DNA of 64,000 nt from Wylensekiella montiformis (GCF_009697385.1 NZ_VUNL01000007.1:99249-163248); one strand, 5' to 3'; shown: positions 41,591 through 50,914, counted from the first letter of the stretch. Notes: generated by a model from the letters alone, not told the origin. Numbers and translations: made by a program.

Positions 41591-43462
41591 ATGAATTTAG
41601 AGGAATATACGCAGAAACGGTTACAGCTCAAAACGGCATATAAGAAGCTGGAAGAGATTGCCGGGACGCTGAATGCGGCTGAGGTGGCGCGCAGTTTACA
41701 GCAGGCGGAGCAGCTGCTGGATGAGGATAGCTTCAAGGTCGTGGTCGTAGGGGAATTTTCGCGGGGAAAGTCCACTTTTACCAATGCGCTGCTCGGGAAA
41801 CGTATTCTGCCGGCAAAATCGGATCCTACCACAACCGTCATCAATCGTATCCATTATGGCGCACAGGAGCGGTATCTGGTGCATTATCGCGATATGGATG
41901 AGGTAAAGGAGATTTCGGAGAAGGAGTTCAAATCCATTACGGCGGTTGAGCTGGCCGACGCTGAGTTTGAGGGAGAAGCGGCCTATCGGCAGGTGGTCGA
42001 AAAGATTGGCCGGATTGCTTATATTGAAATTTGTCATCCGCTTCCTCTGCTGGCGGATGGTGTGGAAATTATTGATACGCCGGGAACCAATGATTTGGAT
42101 CAGGTTCGCGAGGAGATCACTTTCCGTTTTATCCCACAAGCTGATGCCGCGATCATGCTGTTGTCCGCAGAGCAGATTCTGGCAAAGTCTGAGGTTATGT
42201 TTCTGAAAGAACGCATTCTGGAAAATGATATCAAGAAGGTATTCTTTGTAGTAAACTTCAAGGATCGTCTGATGGATGAAGCGGATGGGGAACGGGTGAT
42301 GAAGGCGGCACGCGAGGTGCTGGATGGAATCGTGGAGGATGCCCGCCTGTTTCTGGTGTCCTCACGCGATGCCTTGAGATGGCGGCGCAAAGAGGCTGGT
42401 GAGTCATTGAAGCCAAGTCTGGTCATACCGGACAGTTTGGATGATACGGGGTTTGCGCAGTTTGAGGCGTCGCTGGCGGATTACCTCAGCCGGGAGAAGG
42501 GCAATGCAAAGCTTGCAAAGTATCAGAGCCGTTTTGAGGGGCTGGCAGAAAGCCTGCTGGATGAGAGCATTGCGCCGGCAAGGGCGCGTATCGGGGAGAG
42601 TTCTCAGCAGCTGGCCCGGGAGATTGAGCGCCTGCGCCCGGCGGTAGAGCGGGCAAAACAGAACAGCCATCGCATTTTTGAGCATTTGCAGTATGCACTG
42701 GAAATGGCGGCGGAAGATCTGACGCAGGATTATCGCCGCGGTTTGGAACAGATTTCCCGTCAGGTGGTCATGGCTGTTCATCAATATGATGGCCCGCTGC
42801 AGCCGGAAGAGGCAGCGCGTGCGATCGAGTCGGTGGCGGCGCCGCTTCAGCAGCAGCATGAACGGGAGCTTCAGGAGGAAGTGAATCGGCGCCTGAACCA
42901 CGAGTTCTCGCAGACAAGGGAGAAGCTGGTGAAGATATTCCGGGTAGAGAATATTTCGACAGGGAAAGAGCTGGCGGTGAGCAGCAGAAATGAAAATCTG
43001 CCGGTTTGTTCTATGGATATTCAGGCCGTGAATACGGATGATATCCAGATGGTCGGCGGGGGGCTTCTGCTGGGCGGCGTGCTGCTGGCCATTCATGTTC
43101 CCTTTATTGCGATTCCGGCGGCGCTGTTTGGCGGAAATTTTTTTATGCGGCAGTTCAATGAATTCCGGCGCAACAGTTTTATTGCCGATGTGAGCCAACA
43201 GGTTCGCAGCCGCTATGACGGGATTATCCCTGAGCAGACCCGTGGATTCAATCAGCAGATGAAAAAGAAATTTACGAATCTGACACATACGATTGAGGAG
43301 ATCATCGAGGAGCAGATGGATCGTGGGATTACCCAGCTGGAGCGCCTGCGTGATGATAAGGCTTCGGCGGAGCAGGATGAGCGGCAGGAGAGGGAGAAAC
43401 TGGCGGCCTGCGAGAGACAGATTCAGGAGCTGCTGCAGGAGGTGGGACGGATTCATGCTTGA
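41591..43462 (+). CDS. Dynamin-like GTPase 1
   Basis: A large GTPase of 623 residues. G1 is VGEFSRGKST (about residues 55-64), G2 a Thr-rich PTTTV, G3 DTPG (in IIDTPGTNDLDQ, about 160-171) and G4 NFKD. The stalk is helical and Glu/Arg-rich with coiled-coil ends. Near residue 480-515 a hydrophobic stretch (GGGLLLGGVLLAIHVPFIAIP) could be a membrane-inserting paddle or transmembrane hairpin. This is the bacterial dynamin-like protein layout. ATG 41591 has GGAAGG 9 bases upstream. It overlaps the next GTPase gene by 8 bases. Confidence 0.88.
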   Translation: MNLEEYTQKRLQLKTAYKKLEEIAGTLNAAEVARSLQQAEQLLDEDSFKVVVVGEFSRGKSTFTNALLGKRILPAKSDPTTTVINRIHYGAQERYLVHYRDMDEVKEISEKEFKSITAVELADAEFEGEAAYRQVVEKIGRIAYIEICHPLPLLADGVEIIDTPGTNDLDQVREEITFRFIPQADAAIMLLSAEQILAKSEVMFLKERILENDIKKVFFVVNFKDRLMDEADGERVMKAAREVLDGIVEDARLFLVSSRDALRWRRKEAGESLKPSLVIPDSLDDTGFAQFEASLADYLSREKGNAKLAKYQSRFEGLAESLLDESIAPARARIGESSQQLAREIERLRPAVERAKQNSHRIFEHLQYALEMAAEDLTQDYRRGLEQISRQVVMAVHQYDGPLQPEEAARAIESVAAPLQQQHERELQEEVNRRLNHEFSQTREKLVKIFRVENISTGKELAVSSRNENLPVCSMDIQAVNTDDIQMVGGGLLLGGVLLAIHVPFIAIPAALFGGNFFMRQFNEFRRNSFIADVSQQVRSRYDGIIPEQTRGFNQQMKKKFTNLTHTIEEIIEEQMDRGITQLERLRDDKASAEQDERQEREKLAACERQIQELLQEVGRIHA

Positions 43463-45323
43463 GTTTCTATTGATTGCCGTTGGTGCGGGCGGTCTGGGCT
43501 GGTGGCTGTATAAACGATGGAAAGGGAAGCAAGGACTTGAAGATTCGTCGCTTTCGGCCGCACTCGATGAACGGATTAAGGGGTATCGGGGGCCGGAGAA
43601 TCTGAAAAGCATGCCGGCCTTTGAACAGATGATTCATGTGATACGGCAGCAGGCTTCGAGTCTGAATCGTTGTACGATTTTCCGGGATGCGTCGAGAAGA
43701 CTGTGGCAGATTTCCGAAGAGAGCGATCAGCCGCTGATGGTATTGGTCATGGGAGAGTTCAGTACGGGGAAATCGACGTTTATCAATACGCTGCTGGGCG
43801 CGGATGTCCTGACGACCGCACAGATTCCGACTACGGCGGTGATTTCTCTGCTGAGCTATGGCGAGACGCCGGCTGTGAAGCTGCATCATCAGGATGGGAG
43901 CGTCACGGACTATGATTTTACGCGGCTGGGGGAGATCACTGCCGAGGGGGATGCGGATAAACAGGCTTTACGGGATAAGCTGGACTATGTAGAGATCCGG
44001 TATCCCAATGAGATGCTTAAGAAGATTCATATCGTTGATACGCCGGGACTCAATGCGCATCGTGAGAAACATACGGAAAAGACGGTAAATTTTCAGGATA
44101 AGGCGGATGTGGTTCTATGGATGTTCAAGGCGGACGCCAGCGGAAGAAGCACGGAGCTTTCGGCAATCAAGGCTCTGGGAAAGCGCTTAAAGCCGATTGC
44201 CATTGTGAACTGCATCGATAATGTTTTGGAAAGCGATGACTATGAGGAGGATGAAGATCCGGTGGAGGAGACCTTGACGCGCTTTCGCCGCCGTGTCGGG
44301 GACTCTGTTCAGGATGTCATAGGTATATCGAGTTTACTGGCCAGACAGGCGCTGGCATCAGGGGATGCAAAGGCACTGGAGGTCTGTGGCTGGACAGGGT
44401 TCAGGAAAAAACTGGATGATGTGCTGGTCAACCGGTCGGCAGAGCTCAAAACACGGTCTGTCAGGGAGAAGCTTGCGGAATTTATCGCGCAGATGTCGCA
44501 GGTATTCCAGCAGTATGATAAAAAGCATACAGAGAATGCGAAGTATTTCCAGAATCAGGAGTCGGCGGAGCAGGAAATCCATGATGAGATTGAAAATCTG
44601 GAAAAGATAAAGCAGCGGCTTTTGTCCGGTATGGAGGAAGCAGCTTCCTGCCGGAAAGAGTATCAACATACTTATGCTGACCGCGGCATGGAAGCCATTG
44701 ATGATACGGCGAAGCTGATGGATCTGGCTGCAAAACTGGTCAGTCAGGCGAATTGTGTGGTGCCGCTGCTGGAGATTCTGCCGGATGATGAACGGTGGGG
44801 ATCGTCCATTCAGGATATCCAGCTGATGCAGGACGAGCAGGAACGTATCCTGCGTGATTTTGATCGTTGGTTTTCCCATTATTACCATATATGTGACCAG
44901 GTGGATGATCTGGAAAGGGAGGAGAATCATGTCGGGGAGCTCCGCGAAGATTATGAGAACTCGGGGCTGTTTGGCGGTACCCCGATTTTTGATTTCAGCG
45001 GCCGCCGGGATCGTCTGAACAGTGCCGTGGAGGCTTATAATACCCATCTGGAGAAGTTGAAGAGAGACGTAGCTGTTCATTGGCAGAAATACAAGAGTAC
45101 CTGCAAGTCGGCGATTTCCGTCAACGTGGATATCGCGGCGCTGGAAAAGAAAATTTGCCGGCTGGTGGACGATGAACTCGTCTATGAGCAGGAACGTCTG
45201 GTGCGGACGAAGAACGATTTCCATCTGGAACAGCAGCGGTATGAGGCGGAGAAAAAGGAGCTGGATCAGGGCTTGCAGGCGGTGGAAGTATTGAAGCATG
45301 CCGCGGCGTCGCTGGAAGGATAA
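43455..45323 (+). CDS. Dynamin-like GTPase 2, N-terminally membrane-anchored
   Basis: Starting at ATG 43455 inside the end of the previous gene, the 622-residue protein begins with one membrane segment (LLIAVGAGGLGWWLY) followed by basic residues. The GTPase domain has G1 GEFSTGKST, G2 region IPTTAV, G3 DTPGLN and a G4-like NCIDN. Long helices follow to the C terminus, without a second hydrophobic paddle. The anchor, unlike in proteins 1 and 3, suggests that it sets the membrane site for the complex. GTPase 1 and 3 share the GEFSRGKST loop, whereas this one has GEFSTGKST. Confidence 0.87.
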   Translation: MLEFLLIAVGAGGLGWWLYKRWKGKQGLEDSSLSAALDERIKGYRGPENLKSMPAFEQMIHVIRQQASSLNRCTIFRDASRRLWQISEESDQPLMVLVMGEFSTGKSTFINTLLGADVLTTAQIPTTAVISLLSYGETPAVKLHHQDGSVTDYDFTRLGEITAEGDADKQALRDKLDYVEIRYPNEMLKKIHIVDTPGLNAHREKHTEKTVNFQDKADVVLWMFKADASGRSTELSAIKALGKRLKPIAIVNCIDNVLESDDYEEDEDPVEETLTRFRRRVGDSVQDVIGISSLLARQALASGDAKALEVCGWTGFRKKLDDVLVNRSAELKTRSVREKLAEFIAQMSQVFQQYDKKHTENAKYFQNQESAEQEIHDEIENLEKIKQRLLSGMEEAASCRKEYQHTYADRGMEAIDDTAKLMDLAAKLVSQANCVVPLLEILPDDERWGSSIQDIQLMQDEQERILRDFDRWFSHYYHICDQVDDLEREENHVGELREDYENSGLFGGTPIFDFSGRRDRLNSAVEAYNTHLEKLKRDVAVHWQKYKSTCKSAISVNVDIAALEKKICRLVDDELVYEQERLVRTKNDFHLEQQRYEAEKKELDQGLQAVEVLKHAAASLEG

Positions 45324-45331
45324 AGAAGGGC

Positions 45332-47128
45332 ATGGAAATGGAAGAACGTAAAGAATATCAGGAACTCAATGAGAAAATCGATGCTGTCCTGTCTTTGCCG
45401 CAGGAGGTTGTGGCAGAGGAAAGCCGGGCGGAGCTGCACAGGCTGAAGCAGGCTATACAGCAGGATGTATTTTCCATCGTCGTATTGGGAGAGTTTTCCC
45501 GGGGAAAGTCCACTTTTGTTAACGCGCTGATGGGAGAACCGCTGCTGCCGATGGATGTCCTGCCGGAAACGGCAGTGATTCAGGTCCTTCATTATGCGGA
45601 ACAGCCCGGTGTGGAGATTGTATATCGTAATGGCATGGTGAAGCAGGGAGAGGCGGACTGTGAGTTTTTAAAGCGGTTCTCGGTCAGGGCACAGCAGGAT
45701 ACGGCTGATGACGTAGAGTATCTCCGCATTGGTTATCCGTCGTCCTTTCTGCAGCATCAGGTAGTCGTAGTGGATACGCCGGGCGTATCGGATATGGACG
45801 AGCAGCGCGCGGAGGTAACGTATGGCTTTCTGCCGCAGGCGGATATGGTGCTGTTTCTGCTGGACGCGTCTTCACCGCTGAAAAAAACGGAAAAAGAATT
45901 TTTAGAAAAGCGGGTGCTGCCTCAGGGAATCCGGAAAATCGTGTTTCTGGCCAATAAAATCGATCATCTTGATGAAGAGGAAGTCGATGAGGAGGAGTAT
46001 CTGGACAAGCTCCGGATGCGTCTGAAAAAAGCATTCGGAGGTGATGAGGGGAAGCCGGGCCTGCAGGATATCGAGCTGTTTCCTTTGTCGGCATGGCAGG
46101 CATTGAAAGGCGGCGCTGCAGAGAAACGTTCGGGAATGGCGGCGCTGAGAGCTTATCTGGAGCAGGCTGCGGAAAGGCAGAGGATGACCATTAAGCTGGC
46201 CCGGTTTCAATGGCAGTATCGTCAGGTGGTTCAGCGCATCTATAATCAGGCGCTGTCTCGAAAGATGCTTCATGAGACGGACAGCCAGCAGCTGGAGGCG
46301 GCAAAGAAGCAAATTGAGGCTATGCTGGCGGACAAGGAACAAGGACAGGAACGCGTGCAGGCTTATATGGAAAAGGAGCAGAAGATCATTCTTGATATGA
46401 CGAATAAATCCTTGAAGCATTTCTATCAGAGGCTGGAAGAAGATATTCTGGATATGGTAGAAAACTACCGCGGCGATGATTTCAAGGATTTTATTGAGTC
46501 ACGGATCATCAAGAGAGTGCAGCGTGAGATCGATAACTGGATCGGTATGTATGGACCGCGCATTTTGCTGTTGATTCGCAAGGTGGAGCTGCAGATTTCC
46601 CGCGGGATGAGCCGTAACTTTCAGCAGGAAGTGATGGTTGAGTCCTCCCAGCTGCCCTTTAGTCTGGATGGTCGTGCTGTTCTGGATGTCCGCGCGAGAG
46701 ATCTTTCCAATACGGATCTTCAGGCGGGCGCGATTGCGGCGGCTGGAGGCGTAGGGCTGACGTTGGTGGCGGGCGGCGTGCTTATGCCGTTTATCAGCTT
46801 TGCGGCGATGCCGTTTATCCGCAAGACGCTGTTCCAGAAGAGACTGGCGGCGGCCAAGGCGGAGGTCAATGCCCAGCTTTCCGGGCAGCTGATCCAGTGT
46901 ATGAATCAGCTGCAGAAGGATGTTCAGGAAGAAATCCGAAAGCGGTGCACGGTTTCTGTGAAAAATATAGTCTATTCGTATGAGTCGCTGCTCGCGGATT
47001 ATCGGGACAAGATTGATGCAGAAATCCGTGAAAAAACGATGAGGCAGCGTCAGTTGACCAGTTCGTTGGAAGCGGATAAACAGGTGCTGGAAACACTCGG
47101 GAAATTGCAGATACAGGGAGGCAGATGA
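45332..47128 (+). CDS. Dynamin-like GTPase 3
   Basis: The 598-residue protein has G1 LGEFSRGKST, G3 VDTPGVSDMDEQ and G4 NKID, followed by a helical stalk and a hydrophobic segment near residues 470-495 (AGAIAAAGGVGLTLVAGGVL) that resembles the membrane paddle of GTPase 1. The overall architecture matches GTPase 1 closely, so they look like diverged duplicates. It starts 9 bases after gene 2, and the HNH gene starts one base after its stop. Three tandem dynamins imply a hetero-oligomer. Confidence 0.88.
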   Translation: MEMEERKEYQELNEKIDAVLSLPQEVVAEESRAELHRLKQAIQQDVFSIVVLGEFSRGKSTFVNALMGEPLLPMDVLPETAVIQVLHYAEQPGVEIVYRNGMVKQGEADCEFLKRFSVRAQQDTADDVEYLRIGYPSSFLQHQVVVVDTPGVSDMDEQRAEVTYGFLPQADMVLFLLDASSPLKKTEKEFLEKRVLPQGIRKIVFLANKIDHLDEEEVDEEEYLDKLRMRLKKAFGGDEGKPGLQDIELFPLSAWQALKGGAAEKRSGMAALRAYLEQAAERQRMTIKLARFQWQYRQVVQRIYNQALSRKMLHETDSQQLEAAKKQIEAMLADKEQGQERVQAYMEKEQKIILDMTNKSLKHFYQRLEEDILDMVENYRGDDFKDFIESRIIKRVQREIDNWIGMYGPRILLLIRKVELQISRGMSRNFQQEVMVESSQLPFSLDGRAVLDVRARDLSNTDLQAGAIAAAGGVGLTLVAGGVLMPFISFAAMPFIRKTLFQKRLAAAKAEVNAQLSGQLIQCMNQLQKDVQEEIRKRCTVSVKNIVYSYESLLADYRDKIDAEIREKTMRQRQLTSSLEADKQVLETLGKLQIQGGR

Positions 47129-47129
47129 A

Positions 47130-47816
47130 ATGGATATGATGTATGATTCTCATATGCCGGAACATTCTACGGATACGAATGACATGATGCATACGAATGA
47201 TATGATGCATATGAGGGCAGGCCACCACCTGCTGACGGATGTATCCATGCCGGATCTGACGGACGGCTTTGGCGGAAATGACGGTTTCGGCGGCTATGAT
47301 TTGCCGGATGGGGCGGACAGCCTGACGGGAAACAGTGAAGATATGTTGATGTATCCGGACCCGCTGGCGCATGCTCAGGAATTTCAGCCGGATCCATTCC
47401 TTTATTCGTCTGACGGATGGAACGGGGACGCGATGAATGATACAGCCGATGCGCCGGTGGTGAGTTATATGACCGACGCCCATGGGGGGATCATGCCTGC
47501 TTTCAGTGATGTGGACGATCTGCCCGGTGTTGAACATGGCATGCTGACGGACAGCAGCCAGCTGCAGCAGATTATCGATATGGGGGAGATCGATGGGGCC
47601 CAGCATATCTCAAGTGATGATATCGTCCGCAGCGAAGAGATGAAACAGGCATTTCTCCATCAGCATGGCTATACGGAGGTGCCGGCCGGCTACGAAGTGC
47701 ATCATATCGTGCCGTTGAGCGAAGGCGGCGCGGATGTTCCACAGAACATGATTCTGCTGAGCGATATGGATCATAGGGCGGTTACGGATGCACAGCATCT
47801 GTATTATGGGTGGTAA
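47130..47816 (+). CDS. HNH-type nuclease-like protein with low-complexity N terminus
   Basis: Residues 1 to about 150 are Met-, Asp-, His- and Gly-rich and probably disordered (DTNDMMHTNDMMHMR). Residues 160-228 carry an HNH-like motif, YEVHHIVPLSEGGADVPQNM, with paired His residues, Asn and a later DMDHRAV, like the nuclease domains of restriction enzymes and secreted toxins. It starts one base after the stop of dynamin 3. There is no signal peptide. Either it is an effector fired by the dynamins, or the HNH fold is structural. The final His of the finger is not placed with certainty. Confidence 0.68.
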   Translation: MDMMYDSHMPEHSTDTNDMMHTNDMMHMRAGHHLLTDVSMPDLTDGFGGNDGFGGYDLPDGADSLTGNSEDMLMYPDPLAHAQEFQPDPFLYSSDGWNGDAMNDTADAPVVSYMTDAHGGIMPAFSDVDDLPGVEHGMLTDSSQLQQIIDMGEIDGAQHISSDDIVRSEEMKQAFLHQHGYTEVPAGYEVHHIVPLSEGGADVPQNMILLSDMDHRAVTDAQHLYYGW

Positions 47817-47831
47817 AGGGGGAACAGGTTT

Positions 47832-48596
47832 TTGTCTCGGGATAACCTTTTTCGGGAAATGATCGAAGAGAATACGCCGTCTGCAGACAGTCTGGGCCTG
47901 CGGCCGATACCTTCCCGTCCGCTGGATCATTCCAAAGAATATTATCAGCAGTCCCTGAAACATTTTGCGGATCGTTCGGCGAAAAACGGGCATCAGACAA
48001 AGGGATTCAGGAGATGGATTCCTTTGCTGGCCATTGTGGCCTGTCTGGGTGCGGGGATTGGCATTTATCTGAATCCGCACGGCAGGACTATGGCGGAGCA
48101 ATTGCCCGTTCAGGCGTTACAGGCCGGTAAGCAACATCTGGCGGAACGGTTCTGGCAGACTGCAGAGAAAGTGCTGCCGGAGAAACTGGCCAGTAAGATA
48201 ATAAAAAAGCCAGAGCTTTCACTGGGAAAAGCGGTGCTGGGGATGTCGGAAAAAGAGATGAGAGAGACTTTGGCAATCGACCGGGGTGCATTTGTGGACG
48301 GCAGTTACGTATTTCACCGCTATAAGGATGTGACGGTCGGGGTAAGGAATGGCAGGGTAGACGCCATTGCATCCGATGGGCCGTCGGTAAAGACTGCGCG
48401 CGGACTGCACGAAGGGTCGCCCTATGATGATGTGGTCAAGGCGTACGGTAAAGATTATGCGACGAAGGAACGGAAGGATCTTGTTTTGTATGAGTACCCG
48501 TTCCAGGATAAACTGGGGCGCAAAGGTTTACTGTGGTTTGCGGTCAGAAAGAAAGATAAAAAGGTCGATTATATCAGCATGCGCGTTATAAAATAA
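47832..48596 (+). CDS. Single-span membrane protein with BamE-like C-terminal domain
   Basis: The 254-residue product has a soluble N-terminal region, one membrane segment (WIPLLAIVACLGAGIGIYL, about residues 62-80) and a C-terminal domain with LGMSEKEMRETLAIDRG, then YKDVTVGVRNGRVDAIA, repeated again with HEGSPYDDVVKAYG, which resembles the SmpA/BamE or CAP-associated fold that reads small protein motifs. By the positive-inside rule the C terminus is outside. TTG start at 47832, 15 bases after the HNH gene. It ends the dynamin operon before a strong terminator. Confidence 0.7.
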   Translation: MSRDNLFREMIEENTPSADSLGLRPIPSRPLDHSKEYYQQSLKHFADRSAKNGHQTKGFRRWIPLLAIVACLGAGIGIYLNPHGRTMAEQLPVQALQAGKQHLAERFWQTAEKVLPEKLASKIIKKPELSLGKAVLGMSEKEMRETLAIDRGAFVDGSYVFHRYKDVTVGVRNGRVDAIASDGPSVKTARGLHEGSPYDDVVKAYGKDYATKERKDLVLYEYPFQDKLGRKGLLWFAVRKKDKKVDYISMRVIK

Positions 48597-48615
48597 AAGC
48601 GGATGTTTTTCCGTG

Positions 48616-48657
48616 AACCTGAAATTCCTGTGGTCTGGCAGGAGTTTCAGGTTTTTT
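48616..48657 (+). terminator. Strong intrinsic terminator after the dynamin operon
   Basis: A stem of about 14 bp (ACCTGAAATTCCTG with CAGGAGTTTCAGGT, one mismatch) with an 8-base loop is followed by six T. It defines the end of the five-gene dynamin operon. Confidence 0.88.
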
Positions 48658-48712
48658 GTAGAAAAAGAATTAAAGTATATGAAATTACGAGATGAAGCAG
48701 GAGTCCTTGTTC

Positions 48713-50431
48713 ATGAACCACGATGTACTGAATTGGCTGAATTTGGCGGATAAGTTTGCCGCGGACGGCGATCCGAAGGGGATGCGCGCCTGCGCGCAGG
48801 AACTATGGAATATGAACGCGGAGAGCATGGACGGAGCGGCGGTCATGGCCGAAGCGGCGTTGTATTCCGGCGATCATGAGGAGGCCGAAAGCCTGGTTGG
48901 GGAGATCCTGCGGAAGAAGCCGAATCATTTGCGCGGGCGGCTGGTCAAGGCTGGCCTGGCGGCCGTGTCTTTCCGCCTTGACGAAGAACTGCCGTTGCTG
49001 GAGGAAATCATTGCCGAGGCGGACCGGAAGAGACAGGCGCTGGATCCCGGCGACGCGTATTACCATACGCTGACGCGCCTGCTGAGAAAAGCGCGGGGCT
49101 GGATGGCAGATGCCTGTTATCTGGCGGCCCGGCCGGAGGATGCCGCACATCAGCTGAAGGAGCTGAGCGCTCTGTGTGATGAGCCGCAGGAGGCAGCTGG
49201 AGCGTACAGCAAGTTTCTGTTCATGCGCAATTACCGGGAGCAGTCGATTCGGGAAAGCCGGCGGGAGGCGGAACGGTATGAAGCGCTGCTCGGAGAGACG
49301 CCCTATTCTCATGACCAGCGGCCGCGCCTGCCGGAAAAGAAGCTGCGCATCGGATATTTGTCCCCGGATTTTCGGCAGCATGCGGTGGCGTATTTTCTGG
49401 CTCCGCTGCTCAGACAGTTTGACGGCAGCCGTTTTATGGTGTTCTGCTATTCGACGGGAAAGCCGGATGCGGTGACGAAGCGTCTCCGTTCCGGGATGGT
49501 CACATGGCGGGATCTGCGTGGGCGCAGTCCGCGGACGGCGGCGCGCCTGATCGCCGAGGATAAGATCGATATTCTGGTGGATTTGTCGGGGCATACGCAG
49601 GAAAGCGGTCTTCCTGTTCTGGCTTATAAGCCCGCGCCGGTTCAGCTCTGCGGAATCGGTTATATGAATACGACAGGGCTGAAAGCAGTGGATTATTTCC
49701 TTTCGGATTCCGTTTGCCTGCCCGTTGGCGATCCCGCAGAATCCGGCTTTACGGAACGCATTCTGCGCCTCCCACATACGCATTTCTGCTATGCGCCGAC
49801 GGCGGTGCGGGAGATGCCGCCGGCCGGCGCGGAAGCGCCGTGTCTGAGAAACGGTTATACGACGTTCGGCAGTTTTAATCATTTTGCCAAGGTGACCGAT
49901 GAGACACTGCTTTTGTGGCGGGGCATATTGGATCAGGTTCCGGATTCGCGGCTGGTCATTAAGGGAAAGGTTTGCAGCATTCCCTCCGGACAGGAGATTG
50001 TTCGGAAGCGTTTGTCCCGCCTGAGCTTTGATCTGTCCCGGGTCGAATTCAGGCCGTACAGTCCGGATTATCTGGAGCAGTACCGGGACATCGATATCGC
50101 GCTGGATACCATGCCGTATAACGGCGGTCTGACGACCTGCGAGGCGCTATATATGGGGGTGCCGGTTATCAGCCTGAGAGGGCGCAGCCATGGAGCGCGG
50201 TTCGGCGCATCGATCCTGACGAATGCCGGAGTAAGGGAACTTGTGGCGGAAAATGATATCAATTATGTGCGACGGGCCGTGCAGCTTGGCAATGCGCCTG
50301 AGCTGATCGGCGCGTATCATTCCGGGCTGCGCGCGAATCTGCTGCGCTCCCCGCTGATGGATGCCGAAGGATATATGCGGGAGCTGGAAGCTGGATATCG
50401 CCGCATATGGCAAAATTTTTGCACAATATAA
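48713..50431 (+). CDS. SPINDLY/O-GlcNAc transferase-like glycosyltransferase (GT41 type), second copy
   Basis: The 572-residue protein has a TPR-like N-terminal half (about residues 1-190) and a GT41-like C-terminal part: LRIGYLSPDFRQHAVAYF, ILVDLSGHTQESGLPVLAYK, FGSFNHFAKVTD and DTMPYNGGLTTCEALYMGVP. It is paralogous to the protein at 31319 but GC-richer. AGGAG lies 9 bases before ATG 48713. It may glycosylate flagellin or another surface protein in the cytoplasm. The target is not visible in the window. Confidence 0.88.
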   Translation: MNHDVLNWLNLADKFAADGDPKGMRACAQELWNMNAESMDGAAVMAEAALYSGDHEEAESLVGEILRKKPNHLRGRLVKAGLAAVSFRLDEELPLLEEIIAEADRKRQALDPGDAYYHTLTRLLRKARGWMADACYLAARPEDAAHQLKELSALCDEPQEAAGAYSKFLFMRNYREQSIRESRREAERYEALLGETPYSHDQRPRLPEKKLRIGYLSPDFRQHAVAYFLAPLLRQFDGSRFMVFCYSTGKPDAVTKRLRSGMVTWRDLRGRSPRTAARLIAEDKIDILVDLSGHTQESGLPVLAYKPAPVQLCGIGYMNTTGLKAVDYFLSDSVCLPVGDPAESGFTERILRLPHTHFCYAPTAVREMPPAGAEAPCLRNGYTTFGSFNHFAKVTDETLLLWRGILDQVPDSRLVIKGKVCSIPSGQEIVRKRLSRLSFDLSRVEFRPYSPDYLEQYRDIDIALDTMPYNGGLTTCEALYMGVPVISLRGRSHGARFGASILTNAGVRELVAENDINYVRRAVQLGNAPELIGAYHSGLRANLLRSPLMDAEGYMRELEAGYRRIWQNFCTI

Positions 50432-50438
50432 AAAACAC

Positions 50439-50467
50439 TTGCTTTTTTGACGAAAATCAACTATAAT
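50439..50467 (+). promoter_or_regulatory. Promoter with long T-rich leader
   Basis: TTGCTT at 50439-50444, 17 bp, TATAAT at 50462-50467. The transcript would carry a leader of about 95 bases with three T runs before AAGGGG and the zinc-ribbon gene. Confidence 0.72.
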
Positions 50468-50565
50468 AGCGTCATGGACGTTCTTTTTTCTTAGCGTTTT
50501 TTAATACATAGAGAACTTGGGACATCTTAGAGTTATTTTTTTGTTTCTAGTAAGGGGATTATTTT

Positions 50566-50856
50566 ATGGCTTTCGAAGACAAGACACTCGTATGCAAAGA
50601 ATGTGGTAAAGAATTTACGTTCACCGCTGGTGAGCAGGAATTCTACGCTGAGAAAGGTTTCGAGAACGAGCCGGCGCGCTGCCGTGACTGCCGTGATAAG
50701 CGCCGTCGCAGCCGCGAGGGTGGAGAGCAGCGTCAGATGTATACGGTAACGTGTGCAGAATGCGGCAAGGAGACGGAAGTTCCGTTTGAGCCGAAGGACG
50801 ATCGTCCGGTTTACTGCCGTGACTGCTTCAATAAGAGAAGAGCGCAGAGGGATTAA
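50566..50856 (+). CDS. Double zinc-ribbon protein
   Basis: The 96-residue protein has two zinc ribbons: residues 8-45 (LVCKECGKEFTF, then CRDCRDKRRR) and residues 60-92 (VTCAECGKETEVPF, then CRDCFNKRR), each with two CxxC knuckles followed by basic residues. The first matches the probable zinc-ribbon (zf-trcl) type. It may bind nucleic acid or a protein complex. It has its own promoter and a cold-shock-like leader. Function is unknown. Confidence 0.82.
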   Translation: MAFEDKTLVCKECGKEFTFTAGEQEFYAEKGFENEPARCRDCRDKRRRSREGGEQRQMYTVTCAECGKETEVPFEPKDDRPVYCRDCFNKRRAQRD

Positions 50857-50860
50857 TCTC

Positions 50861-50888
50861 TTGCAGTTTTTAGGATACGTGCTATAAT
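50861..50888 (+). promoter_or_regulatory. Promoter of the amino acid ABC transporter operon
   Basis: TTGCAG at 50861-50866, 16 bp, TATAAT at 50883-50888, right after the zinc-ribbon stop. The start of transcription would lie about 115 bases before the binding-protein gene. Confidence 0.7.
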
Positions 50889-50914
50889 ATGCTTGTTATT
50901 GTACGTGAGCAATG

